In this document: positions 33,884 to 41,849 of the stretch, piece by piece
Layout of the letters: each line of letters starts with the position of its first letter
How positions within the stretch are numbered: the first letter of the stretch is position 1
Assembly (NCBI RefSeq): GCF_001591045.1
Contig: NZ_BCUA01000028.1
Location: 1-44,480 of the forward strand
DNA: 44,480 nucleotides
Direction: 5' to 3'
Source: Sphingopyxis granuli NBRC 100800
GTDB lineage: Bacteria; Pseudomonadota; Alphaproteobacteria; Sphingomonadales; Sphingomonadaceae
Translations under genes and position numbers: made by a program
The notes under the pieces: generated by a model
What the model was told of the DNA's origin: nothing
Database searches by the model: none
Seen by the model: the letters and a program-made list of their open reading frames with translations, nothing else

Positions 33884-36021
33884 CGGGCGCGCAGCGTCAG
33901 ATAGAGCGAACGCCCCGGCTCGGGAAAGCCGTCGGTCAGGCTGTATTCCTCGTCGAACAGGTTGCGCGCGCCGACGCCGATCTCGATCTTCTCGGTGACG
34001 GCATAGTCGATGCGCAGCGCCGTGTTCACATAGGAACCCGTGCGGTAATAGCGCGCCGGCTGCGATGCGGGCGTTGCGGTGAACAGCGTCCAACGGCTCG
34101 ATGCGATCTCGACGCTCGGCTGGACGTGCAGGCCCGCCAGCGGCGCCCAGTCGGCATAGATCAGGCCCTTGTGCGTCGGCACCCCGGTGGGCCGGAACCC
34201 CGGATTGGCGGCATAGGACAGGTCGCGCTTGATGACCGTGTAATTGGCCCCGAGGTCGAGGCCGGGCGCGAGCGTCGCCGACAGCGACGCTTCGGCGCCA
34301 TAATATTCGCCGCTGCCGACGTTCCGGCTCTGGCTGAGGTTGGTGAGCACGCAGCCGGGAGTCGGCGTCGCGGGCGGGGTGGTCGATGCGGTGCAGGGAT
34401 AGCCCGGTGTCAGGACGCTGAAGATCGCTTCGTCGACCCAGCTGTAGAAGAGCGCGCCGTCGACCCGTACGCCGCCGGCCGTCCAGCTTCCGCCGATTTC
34501 GGCGTTGGTCGCGCGTTCGGCCTTCAGTTCGGGGTTGGGGATGGCGGTGTTGAACCGCTGGCTGAAGCGTTCGAAGATCGTCGGGAAGCGCGCGCGCGAC
34601 GACAGGCTGGCGTGCAGCGTCAACGCGTCGCCCGCATCCCAGTCGAACCGGCCCTGCAGGTTCCAGGCGTCGGCGTCGCGGCGCGGATATTGATAGATGA
34701 CCGCCGGGGTGCCCGAGGTTCCGAGCGGCGAACCGAACTCCTCGGCACGCTTGAGGTCGCGCCAGTCGAAGCTGCCGCCGACCGTGAAGCGGAGCGCCGT
34801 CGTCAGGGCAAGCTCGTTTTCGAGCGCGATGGAGAAGGTGTTTTCGGTCTGCGTCTGCCGCGGCTCGGTCGACGGCACGCCAGCCGTCGAGAAGCTCGTC
34901 TGCGCCTCGACATGCTTGTCGTGACGGTAATGGAAGGCGAGCCGCAGCGTGTCGGCGTCGCTCATCCGGAAATCGAGCTGCGCCGACCCGCCCCAGGCCT
35001 TGTCGAAATAGGGACTGTCGAACGCGAAGGGGCGGCTCTGCGTGGATTGGGTCCGGTCGTTGAACGAGCGCAGCATCGAATCGAAGCGGTTGTAATAGGC
35101 GCGCGTCTTGAGCGTCGCGCGGTCGCCGAGCGCGGTGGTCGACAGGAAATAGATGGATTCGATTTCCCACTTCGGCCAGGTCCAGAAACGCGGCGTGTTG
35201 ACGAGGTCGCTGACGTGCAGCGGCGCGTTCTTCGATCCGTCCTGCCGCGTGTAGCTGATCGCATATTCGTCGCTTTCGTTCGGCGTGAAGCCGAGCTTCA
35301 CATTGGCGCGCCAGTCGCGGGTCCGCGAAAAATCGCGCTCGCCGCCGTCTTCGAGCGTCGGGACGATCGGCGTGAAGCTGTCCGGCAGATCCCAATGGTC
35401 GGTGAAGCTGCGCGCATAGCTGGCCTGCGCATACCAGCGCTCGTGCCGCGTCCCGATCAGCGCCGACGCCGAATAGCCGGCATAATCGGCGTCGTTGTCG
35501 AAGGTGACCATGCCGCGCACGTCGATGTCGAGCGCTTTGGTCGGGCGCCGCGTGACGAGGTTGATCGCGCCGCCCATCGCGCCCGGCCCGTCGAGCACCG
35601 ACGCATAGCCCTTCGCCACCTGCACCTCCGAGATGTCGGTGGTCAGGAAGCGGCCATAGTCGAGCCGGTTGTCGGCGGGCAGATACACGCGGATGCCGTC
35701 GATCGAGAGCGGCACCTGGAACCGGTCGAAACCGCGGACGAAGACGAGGCGTTCGTTGCGCGTGCCGCCGCTGTTGCCCGCGACGACGCCGGGCATCAGG
35801 TTGATCGCATCGTCGAGCGCGGTGCGATTGAACTTGTAGATCGCCTCGCGCGACAGGCTTTCGCCGTCGATGCCGATCCCTTCGCTTCGCGGCGCGGTGA
35901 CGACGATCTGCCCGAGGGCGAAGCGATCGTCGCCGGTATCCGGCGCATTCTGGTCCTGGGCCTGCGCCTGCGAGGTCGCGAGGCAGCCTGCCGACAGCAG
36001 GAGGGAGAGTATGGTCCGCAT
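33877..36021 (-). CDS. TonB-dependent receptor with ModE-type operator upstream
   Basis: A 714-residue TBDR: signal peptide (1-21, ending AQA), TonB-box-like QIVVTAPRSEG (about 38-48), plug with LVFVRGFDRFQVPLSIDGIR, VYLPADNRLDYGRFL and VAKGYASVLDGPGAMGGAIN, and a barrel ending in LTLRARY. No STN domain. The ATG at 36021 has AAAGGGG upstream, and about 26 bp further lies the perfect palindrome at 36047-36074 that matches a ModE box. The divergent genes encode a small secreted protein and a di-heme peroxidase. Substrate unknown; the operator hints at molybdate/tungstate or a linked metal complex. This plug sequence resembles a widespread but unassigned group of receptors. Confidence 0.92.
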   Translation of the reverse strand: MRTILSLLLSAGCLATSQAQAQDQNAPDTGDDRFALGQIVVTAPRSEGIGIDGESLSREAIYKFNRTALDDAINLMPGVVAGNSGGTRNERLVFVRGFDRFQVPLSIDGIRVYLPADNRLDYGRFLTTDISEVQVAKGYASVLDGPGAMGGAINLVTRRPTKALDIDVRGMVTFDNDADYAGYSASALIGTRHERWYAQASYARSFTDHWDLPDSFTPIVPTLEDGGERDFSRTRDWRANVKLGFTPNESDEYAISYTRQDGSKNAPLHVSDLVNTPRFWTWPKWEIESIYFLSTTALGDRATLKTRAYYNRFDSMLRSFNDRTQSTQSRPFAFDSPYFDKAWGGSAQLDFRMSDADTLRLAFHYRHDKHVEAQTSFSTAGVPSTEPRQTQTENTFSIALENELALTTALRFTVGGSFDWRDLKRAEEFGSPLGTSGTPAVIYQYPRRDADAWNLQGRFDWDAGDALTLHASLSSRARFPTIFERFSQRFNTAIPNPELKAERATNAEIGGSWTAGGVRVDGALFYSWVDEAIFSVLTPGYPCTASTTPPATPTPGCVLTNLSQSRNVGSGEYYGAEASLSATLAPGLDLGANYTVIKRDLSYAANPGFRPTGVPTHKGLIYADWAPLAGLHVQPSVEIASSRWTLFTATPASQPARYYRTGSYVNTALRIDYAVTEKIEIGVGARNLFDEEYSLTDGFPEPGRSLYLTLRARY

Positions 36022-36046
36022 GATTTACCCCTTTTTTTCTCACCGA

Positions 36047-36074
36047 ATCACTATATACGGCCATATATAGTGAT
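36047..36074. promoter_or_regulatory. ModE-type operator in divergent promoter
   Basis: ATCACTATATA (36047-36057), six bases CGGCCA, then TATATAGTGAT (36064-36074): a perfect 11-bp inverted repeat. The known ModE consensus is a TATATA...TATATA palindrome with a 6-8 base spacer and outer CG/GC-type bases, so the fit is close. It serves the receptor (minus) and the secreted protein-peroxidase pair (plus). A ModE-N regulator is encoded at 37631-38023. Confidence 0.75.
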
Positions 36075-36095
36075 ATCGCACGGAGGAAAGATGTG

Positions 36096-36665
36096 ATGCG
36101 CCCTTCTCTGCTTTTATTTTCCCTTGTTCTCCCACTGGCTCTCCCACTGGCTCTCCCACTGGCTCTCCCGCTGGCCGCCGGCAGCGCGCTGGCGCAGGCC
36201 TCGGCCGGCGCCGATCCGGCCTGTGCCGGAAAGCCGCCGGCGGCGCTGCCCGCCTCGCTTGCCGATTGGCGGACGCCCGACGCGATGGAGGCGGCGGGGA
36301 ATGCGAAGACCGCTGCAAAGGCTGCGCTGAAGCCGGGGGCTGCGGTCCGCGCGACGCTGCTGCCGACGCCGAAGGTCGCCTATCCGGTCCGCCCCGAAAA
36401 GCCGGGGGGAACGGTCAGCTATGGCGGGCTGTTCCGCTTCACGGTCGCTCGCGAAGGCGTCTGGCGCGTCGCGCTCGGGTCGGCGGCCTGGGTCGATGTG
36501 GTTCGGGACGGCAAGGCGATGCGGTCGGTCGCGCACGGCCACGGCCCGGCCTGTTCGGGGGTTCGCAAGATGGTCGACTATCGCCTGACCCCCGGCACCT
36601 ATACGCTTCAGGTCGCGGCGAACGGTTCGGACAGCCTGACCCTGCTGGTCACGCCGCAACCGTGA
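36096..36665 (+). CDS. Small secreted protein linked to a di-heme peroxidase
   Basis: The 189-residue product has an unusual signal peptide whose hydrophobic core is four LPLA units encoded by a 12-bp tandem repeat. The mature region (about 150 residues) has SLADWRTPDAMEAAGN, GGTVSYGGLFRFTVAREGVW and DYRLTPGTYTLQVAANGSDS, suggesting a beta-sandwich, and two cysteines (DPACAG, GPACSG). I do not recognise the family; it lacks the four-cysteine motif of MbnP. GGAGG at 36082-36086 supports the ATG at 36096 (GTG at 36093 is in frame). A start-stop ATGTGA at 36091 overlaps. The stop overlaps the peroxidase GTG (GTGA, 36662-36665). Confidence 0.75.
   Translation: MRPSLLLFSLVLPLALPLALPLALPLAAGSALAQASAGADPACAGKPPAALPASLADWRTPDAMEAAGNAKTAAKAALKPGAAVRATLLPTPKVAYPVRPEKPGGTVSYGGLFRFTVAREGVWRVALGSAAWVDVVRDGKAMRSVAHGHGPACSGVRKMVDYRLTPGTYTLQVAANGSDSLTLLVTPQP
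36129..36176 (+). repeat. 12-bp tandem repeat, four units, inside a signal peptide
   Basis: CTCCCACTGGCT occurs three times in direct succession (36129-36164) followed by a variant CTCCCGCTGGCC (36165-36176). Each unit codes for Leu-Pro-Leu-Ala, so gain or loss of a unit keeps the frame and only changes the length of the signal peptide's hydrophobic core. Confidence 0.9.
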
Positions 36666-37636
36666 GACGGCTGTGGGCCGCGGCGGCGCTGCTGCTCGTC
36701 GCGGCCGTCGCGCCTGGCTGGCAATGGCCGCAGGAGACCGGGTTCGATCCGCCACCGGTGCCCGCGGACAATGCGATGAGCGCCGCCAAGGTCGAACTCG
36801 GCCGACGGCTCTTTTATGACGCGGACTTGTCGAGCGACGGGACGCTGGCCTGTTCGAGCTGTCACGAGCAGCGGCACGGCTTCGCGGACAGCGTCGCGAC
36901 GCGGCCCGGCGTCGGCGACCATGCGGGCAAGCGCAATGCGCCGGGCCTCGCCAATGTCGCCTGGCTGCCGCGGCTGACCTATGCCGACCCCGGTGCGACC
37001 AGCCTCGAAATCCAGGCGCTGACGCCTCTGCTCGGCGAAAATCCCGTCGAGATGGGGATGAAGGGACGGGAAGCGGAGCTTGCCCGGCGGCTGAAGGCGG
37101 ATGCCTGCTATCGCCGGTCGTTCGCCAGAGCCTTCCCCGATTCCCGAATCACCGTGCCCAACGTCGTCGCCGCGCTGGCTGCGTTCCAGCGGACGATGAT
37201 TTCGTCCGATGCGCCTTACGATCGCTTCCGCCGCGGCGACGCCGCCGCGCTGATCGGGCCGCAGCGCGAAGGCGAACGCCTGTTTCGGACCAGCGGGTGC
37301 AGTTCGTGCCACGCGGGTCCGCACCTGACCGACGCCGCCTATCATCGGCTTGGCGATCCGGCCCCGTCCGACGCGGGGCTGGTCGAGCAAACGGGACTGG
37401 AGGAGGATCGCGGGCGCTTTCGCACGCCGTCGCTGCGCAACGTCGCGATCACCGGCCCGTGGTGGCACGACGGCACGGCGACCAGCCTGGAGGACGCCAT
37501 CCGCCGTCATCCGGTCTCCCTGGCCGATCGGGACATCGCGGCGCTCGTCGCTTTCCTGCATGGCCTGACCGACGAACGGTTCCGCACCGATCCGCGGCTT
37601 GCGCGGCCCGATACGGCTTGCGGCAAGCGATTATGA
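36662..37636 (+). CDS. Di-heme cytochrome c peroxidase/MauG-family protein
   Basis: The 324-residue periplasmic protein has an N-terminal signal or anchor (about 1-20) and two c-type heme motifs, CSSCH at 64-68 and 213-217, with the family blocks RRLFYDADLSSDGTLACSSC, RNAPGLANVAWLPRLTY, NPVEMGMKG and RFRTPSLRNVAITGPWWHDG. The family reduces H2O2 (CcpA) or oxidises protein residues (MauG, MbnH). The usual TAPYxHDG segment reads TGPWWHDG here. The GTG start at 36662 overlaps the upstream stop, so the secreted protein is its likely partner or substrate. It is convergent with modE by 6 bp. Confidence 0.88.
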   Translation: MRRLWAAAALLLVAAVAPGWQWPQETGFDPPPVPADNAMSAAKVELGRRLFYDADLSSDGTLACSSCHEQRHGFADSVATRPGVGDHAGKRNAPGLANVAWLPRLTYADPGATSLEIQALTPLLGENPVEMGMKGREAELARRLKADACYRRSFARAFPDSRITVPNVVAALAAFQRTMISSDAPYDRFRRGDAAALIGPQREGERLFRTSGCSSCHAGPHLTDAAYHRLGDPAPSDAGLVEQTGLEEDRGRFRTPSLRNVAITGPWWHDGTATSLEDAIRRHPVSLADRDIAALVAFLHGLTDERFRTDPRLARPDTACGKRL

Positions 37637-38023
37637 ACTTTCGGTCTGATGTGCCGCGGGAAGCGGTTCGGACCGTATCATCCCGGCCAGGCGATCGCAC
37701 GACGGCCCTGTGATGCTGGCGCGTGCCGAAGCCTGTATGGCCCGATAGGCGGCAAGCACCTGCTGTCCGGTGTCGGTCAGCCGGGCACCCCGGTTATGGC
37801 TCCCTCCCGCCACCGTCTGGACCAGCCGCTCGTTCCAGCAGCGATTCATGACGTCGACCAGCAGCCAGGTGCGCCGATAGCTCATGCCAAGCGCGCGGCC
37901 GGCCGCCGAAATCGAACCATGATCCTGAATCGCTTCGAGCAGGTCGGCCTTGCCGGGACCCATCGCGATTTCGTCGCCGCACAGGAACTGGATCTTGATC
38001 TTGAAGGGAGGTTTTCCGGACAT
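37631..38023 (-). CDS. ModE-like regulator, N-terminal HTH only
   Basis: The 130-residue product is a stand-alone ModE-N/LysR-type winged helix: KADLLEAIQDHGSISAAGRA, LGMSYRRTWLLVDVMNRCW, then GGSHNRGARLTDTGQQVLAA. The C-terminal molybdate-binding (Mop) domains of full ModE are absent, so it must sense something else, act constitutively or use a partner. The GxxRGARLTDTG wing matches ModE proteins. The ATG at 38023 begins at the conserved region; the frame extends to 38071. It is convergent with the peroxidase gene and is the obvious binder of the operator at 36047-36074. Confidence 0.85.
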   Translation of the reverse strand: MSGKPPFKIKIQFLCGDEIAMGPGKADLLEAIQDHGSISAAGRALGMSYRRTWLLVDVMNRCWNERLVQTVAGGSHNRGARLTDTGQQVLAAYRAIQASARASITGPSCDRLAGMIRSEPLPAAHQTESS

Positions 38024-38113
38024 ACCGCATGATAGGCCCGAAATGGCGCCCATCGCAATCGGCGTTGCCATGCGCCGGGTTTCGATCCCGGCGTCGCCGT
38101 GCGCAAGTCGGGA

Positions 38114-38527
38114 TCAGCAGGGAAGGGCGGCTCCGCCGATACCCCGGCGCGCCCGCGCCAGCAGCACGCGGGTCGAACGCACCGCACTGTCGAGCATCGC
38201 GGCCACGGCCCCCGTATCGGCGAACCGCGCGCCGCGATCGCCTGCCCCGTCGAGCAGGCCGAGCAGCATTCGCTCGTCCGCGGACAAGGCCGCCGACTGG
38301 CCCGCGACGAGACGCCTGCCGAGCGCCAGTTCGTACAGCATCAGCAGGCTGTCGAATGCCGGGGCAAGCATCGCGCCGCGCGCCGGCGCCAACAGCTTGT
38401 GCAGGCGCTGCTGCACCGGCGCGCCGGCATCGCGCGCCGCGCGCCAGCATCGCAGCGCCGCCGGGACGAGCGACGCTTGGGGATCGGACAGGTCGGCGAT
38501 CGGGGAAACCGGACGAAGCGCAGCCAT
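38114..38527 (-). CDS. Small protein divergent from nrdJ, unknown function
   Basis: The 137-residue product looks helical and alanine/leucine-rich (LVPAALRCWRAARDAGAP, QQRLHKLLAPARGAMLAP, ALSADERMLLGLLDG, VAAMLDSAVRSTRVLLARA). No signal peptide and no recognised family. It shares a 181-bp divergent promoter region with nrdJ that contains a perfect palindrome, so the two are probably co-regulated and it may belong to the low-oxygen set. Confidence 0.65.
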   Translation of the reverse strand: MAALRPVSPIADLSDPQASLVPAALRCWRAARDAGAPVQQRLHKLLAPARGAMLAPAFDSLLMLYELALGRRLVAGQSAALSADERMLLGLLDGAGDRGARFADTGAVAAMLDSAVRSTRVLLARARRGIGGAALPC

Positions 38528-38563
38528 GGCCTTGCCTTCCTTTGCTGGGGTGTCCGTTCCCGA

Positions 38564-38588
38564 TATAATATTTGCGAACGATTCGCAA
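38564..38588. promoter_or_regulatory. Divergent promoter element with TATAAT and 17-bp palindrome
   Basis: TATAAT (38564-38569) is followed at once by TTGCGAACGATTCGCAA (38572-38588), a palindrome of 7-bp arms with a 3-base centre. The spacing differs from an FNR box (TTGAT-N4-ATCAA), so another regulator may bind. It lies between the 137-residue gene and nrdJ. Confidence 0.5.
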
Positions 38589-38708
38589 TAAGAAACGGTA
38601 CGCCGGCGGCGCGCTCGCCGCTTTTTATGTCGGAAGTGCGCTGGATCAATTTCGGCCGGAGCGAAACATCCTACTCTTCGCTTCCAACAGCCAAGGGGCG
38701 AATGCGGC

Positions 38709-40934
38709 ATGTTCGACACATCACTGGCAGAGCAGATCTGGACCAAGAAATATCGCTTCCAGCCGACCGAGGGTGGCGGCGACGACAGTGTGCAGGCGAC
38801 ATGGACGCGCGTCGCCCGCGCCATCGCCGCGAACGAGGTGCCGGCCGAACAGGCGCGCCGCGAGCGGGAGTTTCTGGAGGCGCTGACCGATTTTCGCTTC
38901 ATTCCCGCCGGCCGTATCCTGGCCGGGGCGGGGACGGCGCGCAACGTGACGCTGTTCAACTGTTTCGTGATGGGGGCGATTCCCGACGACCTCGACGGTA
39001 TCTTCGCGCATCTGCGCGAGGCGGCGGTGACGATGCAGCAGGGCGGGGGGGTCGGCATGGACTTCTCGTCCATCCGCCCCGCCGGCGCGGCGGTTCGCGG
39101 CGTCGGCGCGCAGGCTTCGGGTCCGCTCAGCTTCATGGACAGCTGGAATGCGATGTGCGGCACCATCATGGCCGCGGGCCAGCGGCGCGGCGCGATGATG
39201 GGGTGCCTGCGCATCGACCATCCCGACATAGAGGCGTTCATCGACGCCAAGCGCGACCCGGCGCGCTTCCGCAATTTCAACCTGTCGGTGCTGGTCAGCG
39301 ACGCCTTCATGAAGGCGCTCGCCTGCGACGGCGAATGGCCGCTCGCCTTCGGCGGGGCGGTGCATCGCACGGTCGGCGCGCGCGACCTGTGGCGGCGGCT
39401 GATGCAGGCGACTTACGACGTCGCCGAACCGGGGGTCATCTTCATCGACCGAGTGAACCAGCAGAACAATCTCGCCTATTGCGAGGATATCCTGGCGAGC
39501 AACCCGTGCGGCGAACAGATGCTGCCCGCCTATGGCGCCTGCCTGCTCGGCTCGATCAACCTCGCCCGGCTGGTCCCGCAGCCCTTTTCGGCGCATGCCG
39601 CGCTCGACGAGGAGGAATTGTCGGCGCTGACCGCGACCGCGGTCCGCTTCCTCGACAATGTGATCGACATCTCGCGCTATCCGCTGCCGCAGCAGGAGGC
39701 CGAAGCCAAGGCGAAGCGTCGCATCGGGCTCGGCGTCACCGGGCTCGCCGATGCGCTGCTGTTCTGCAACACCGTTTATGGCTCGGCCGACGCGATCGCG
39801 CTGACGCAGCGTTGGCTGGGCACCATCAAGCAGGCCGCCTATCGCGCGAGCGCGCATCTGGCGGCGGAAAAGGGGCGGTTCCCGCTATACGATCCGGCGA
39901 TCCTCGACCGGCCGAACCTGCGCTCGCTCGACGAGGCGACCCGCACGCTGGTCGCGGAAAACGGCCTGCGCAACGGCTGTCTCACCTCGATCGCGCCGAC
40001 CGGCACCACGTCGCTGCTCGCGGGCAACGTCTCTTCGGGCATCGAGCCGGTCTTCGCCTACAGCTACAGCCGCAAGGTCCGCCAGGCCGACGGCTCGACG
40101 CGCGAGGAGGCGGTGGAGGACCACGGCTATCGCGTGTGGAAGCAGGTGAAGGGCGACGAGGCGCCGCCCGACGCGCTGTTCGTCAGCGCGCAGTCGCTCG
40201 ACCCGTCGGACCATCTGGCGATGCAGGCGGCGGCGCAGCCCTTCATCGACAGCTCGATCTCCAAGACCGTCAACTGCCCCGAGGACATCGATTTCGAGGC
40301 CTTCGTCGACATCTATTCGGAGGGCTATCTGCTCGGCTGCAAGGGGCTGACGACCTATCGCCCGAACGACACGACCGGATCGGTGCTGAGCGTCGCCCCG
40401 GCGGCGCCCGCCGCGCCCGCGGCCGAGGCCGAATTGCAGCCGCGCCCCGAATCGCTCCATGGTACGACCTACAAGATCAAATGGCCCGACAGCGCCCATG
40501 CCGTCTATGTCACGATCAACGACATCGACAGCGGCGGGACGCGGCGTCCGTTCGAGATCTTCATCAATTCCAAGAATATGGAGCATTATGCATGGACGCT
40601 GGGGCTCACTCGGATGATATCCGCGGTGCTGCGCCGCGGCGGCGACATCGCCTTCGTCGCAGAGGAACTGAAGGCGGTGTTCGATCCGCGGGGCGGAGCG
40701 TGGATGGGGGGCCGTTACGTTCCGTCCCTCCTCGCGGCGATCGGCGACCTGTTCGAGCGGCATCTGGAGGCGCTGAGCGGCCGTGAGGGGCCGCGCCCCG
40801 ACCCGGTCGACGGCGCCCCGGCCAAAGCGCGGGTCGCGGTTCCCGCGATCTGCCCGCAATGCAGCGCGGCGGCGGTACAGCGCACCGAAGGCTGCGACAA
40901 ATGCCTCGAGTGCGGCTATTCGCGATGCGGCTGA
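38709..40934 (+). CDS. nrdJ: Class II (adenosylcobalamin-dependent) ribonucleotide reductase
   Basis: The enzyme reduces ribonucleotides to deoxyribonucleotides using a B12-generated radical, with or without oxygen. The 741-residue product has FIPAGRILAGAG, TLFNCFVMG (substrate-site cysteine), GGGVGMDFSSIRP, the catalytic motif SNPCGEQMLPAYGACLLGSI, TGLADALLF and SIAPTGTTSLLAG. A C-terminal cysteine-rich tail (CPQCSAAAVQRTEGCDKCLE, then CGYSRCG) is probably for re-reduction or zinc. A conserved TSCVD-type domain (about 575-660, YKIKWPDSAHAVYVTINDI) precedes it. The ATG at 38709 follows AAGGGGCG. It stands next to fnr and ubiTUV, consistent with DNA synthesis when oxygen is scarce. Confidence 0.95.
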   Translation: MFDTSLAEQIWTKKYRFQPTEGGGDDSVQATWTRVARAIAANEVPAEQARREREFLEALTDFRFIPAGRILAGAGTARNVTLFNCFVMGAIPDDLDGIFAHLREAAVTMQQGGGVGMDFSSIRPAGAAVRGVGAQASGPLSFMDSWNAMCGTIMAAGQRRGAMMGCLRIDHPDIEAFIDAKRDPARFRNFNLSVLVSDAFMKALACDGEWPLAFGGAVHRTVGARDLWRRLMQATYDVAEPGVIFIDRVNQQNNLAYCEDILASNPCGEQMLPAYGACLLGSINLARLVPQPFSAHAALDEEELSALTATAVRFLDNVIDISRYPLPQQEAEAKAKRRIGLGVTGLADALLFCNTVYGSADAIALTQRWLGTIKQAAYRASAHLAAEKGRFPLYDPAILDRPNLRSLDEATRTLVAENGLRNGCLTSIAPTGTTSLLAGNVSSGIEPVFAYSYSRKVRQADGSTREEAVEDHGYRVWKQVKGDEAPPDALFVSAQSLDPSDHLAMQAAAQPFIDSSISKTVNCPEDIDFEAFVDIYSEGYLLGCKGLTTYRPNDTTGSVLSVAPAAPAAPAAEAELQPRPESLHGTTYKIKWPDSAHAVYVTINDIDSGGTRRPFEIFINSKNMEHYAWTLGLTRMISAVLRRGGDIAFVAEELKAVFDPRGGAWMGGRYVPSLLAAIGDLFERHLEALSGREGPRPDPVDGAPAKARVAVPAICPQCSAAAVQRTEGCDKCLECGYSRCG

Positions 40935-40964
40935 CCGGCCGGGCCTGACGCCCCGCGCGCGGCG

Positions 40965-41687
40965 TCAGGCGGCGAGGCCGCAGGCCAGCGCGCCGATCCC
41001 GCGCGGGTCGAGGATTTCGATCAGCGTCAGCGAATGCGAGCGGATGACCCGCGCCTTGCGCAGGTTGGTGAGTTCGCGGCTCACCGTTTCCTTGGTCAGC
41101 CCCAGATAGTCGGCGATGTCGCCCCGGCTCATCGGCAGCGGAACCAGGTTCGCCCCGTCGCGGCCGCGGAATCCGGCGCGGCGCTGAATATCCGACAGAA
41201 AGCCCGCCAGCCGTTCCGCCGCGGTCTGGCGGCCGAGCGTCACCATCCTTTCCTGCGCGATGGCCAGTTCGGCGGCCGCGCGCCGATAGCGCGCCTCGGC
41301 CAGCGCCGGATAATGATCGACGAACCATTCGAACCGCCGCTTCAGGACGCGGCACAGGGTCGTGTCGCCGATCGCCTCGGCCGCGAAGCCGTGGCTTTGC
41401 TGCGTCTCGAAGCCGACGAAATCGCCGGGGAACAGAAAGGCGACGATCTGCCTGCGGCCGTCCGACAGGATCGCGTAAAGCTTGACGACGCCGCTGGTCA
41501 GGCTGAACACGCAGTCGGCGGGGTCGCCCTGGTGGAACAGCGTCTGCCCGGCGGTCAGGTGCAGCCGGCCCCCCTGGTTGCGGAAATCGGCCAGCGTCTC
41601 GACATCCAGCGCGCGGCACAGGGCCTCGGCGCTGACGTCGCAACTGCGGCAGGGGTGGTCCTTCGACAGCATCGCGCGCTTCGTCAT
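40965..41687 (-). CDS. fnr: FNR-type oxygen-sensing regulator
   Basis: The 240-residue Crp/Fnr protein has the N-terminal cysteines of a [4Fe-4S] sensor (Cys13, Cys16 and Cys24 in PCRSCDVSAEALC) and a fourth in TTLCRVLKRRF. A cNMP-type barrel follows (LFHQGDPADCVFSLTSGVVK). The C-terminal HTH has MSRGDIADYLGLTKETVSRE. The recognition-helix pattern ETVSR matches the E..SR of E. coli FNR, which reads TTGAT-N4-ATCAA. The ATG at 41687 is chosen since homology begins just after. A perfect FNR box lies 79 bp upstream, so it probably regulates itself. Likely targets here are ubiTUV and perhaps nrdJ. Confidence 0.92.
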   Translation of the reverse strand: MTKRAMLSKDHPCRSCDVSAEALCRALDVETLADFRNQGGRLHLTAGQTLFHQGDPADCVFSLTSGVVKLYAILSDGRRQIVAFLFPGDFVGFETQQSHGFAAEAIGDTTLCRVLKRRFEWFVDHYPALAEARYRRAAAELAIAQERMVTLGRQTAAERLAGFLSDIQRRAGFRGRDGANLVPLPMSRGDIADYLGLTKETVSRELTNLRKARVIRSHSLTLIEILDPRGIGALACGLAA

Positions 41688-41765
41688 GATCGGCTTTCCC
41701 GCGGCATGTTTCTCCCTGCCGCTCGCCCAAAGGGCCGGCTTTCGCAATCGCAAATCGCTGTCCGA

Positions 41766-41779
41766 TTGATATGAATCAA
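41766..41779. promoter_or_regulatory. FNR box upstream of fnr
   Basis: TTGAT-ATGA-ATCAA is an exact match to the 14-bp FNR/FixK consensus. It lies in the 162-bp gap between the ubiV stop and the fnr start. Just downstream (41741-41753) are two TCGCAA half-sites resembling the arms of the palindrome at 38572-38588. Confidence 0.85.
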
Positions 41780-41849
41780 GTGCATGATGCGCGGCCGCCC
41801 GGACGCCCCACGCCGGTCGTTTTCGCTCTTTCCCGCCGCCGCCTTTCCG

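Noticed and set aside
32867..36064. Minus-strand open frame of 1065 codons overlapping the third TonB receptor and DUF4424 gene
   Set aside because: Out of frame with both real genes and compositionally an artefact; it contains no family motifs.
36096..37636. MbnP/MbnH metallo-mystery pair
   Set aside because: The partner protein has two cysteines and no four-Cys motif, and its size and sequence do not match MbnP; only the general pairing with a di-heme enzyme is similar.
38572..38588. FNR box at nrdJ
   Set aside because: The palindrome is 17 bp with TTGCG half-sites and does not fit TTGAT-N4-ATCAA.
38528..38708. Cobalamin riboswitch in front of the B12-dependent reductase gene
   Set aside because: The region is only 181 bp and lacks the conserved B12-box sequence; only a palindrome and a -10-like element are seen.
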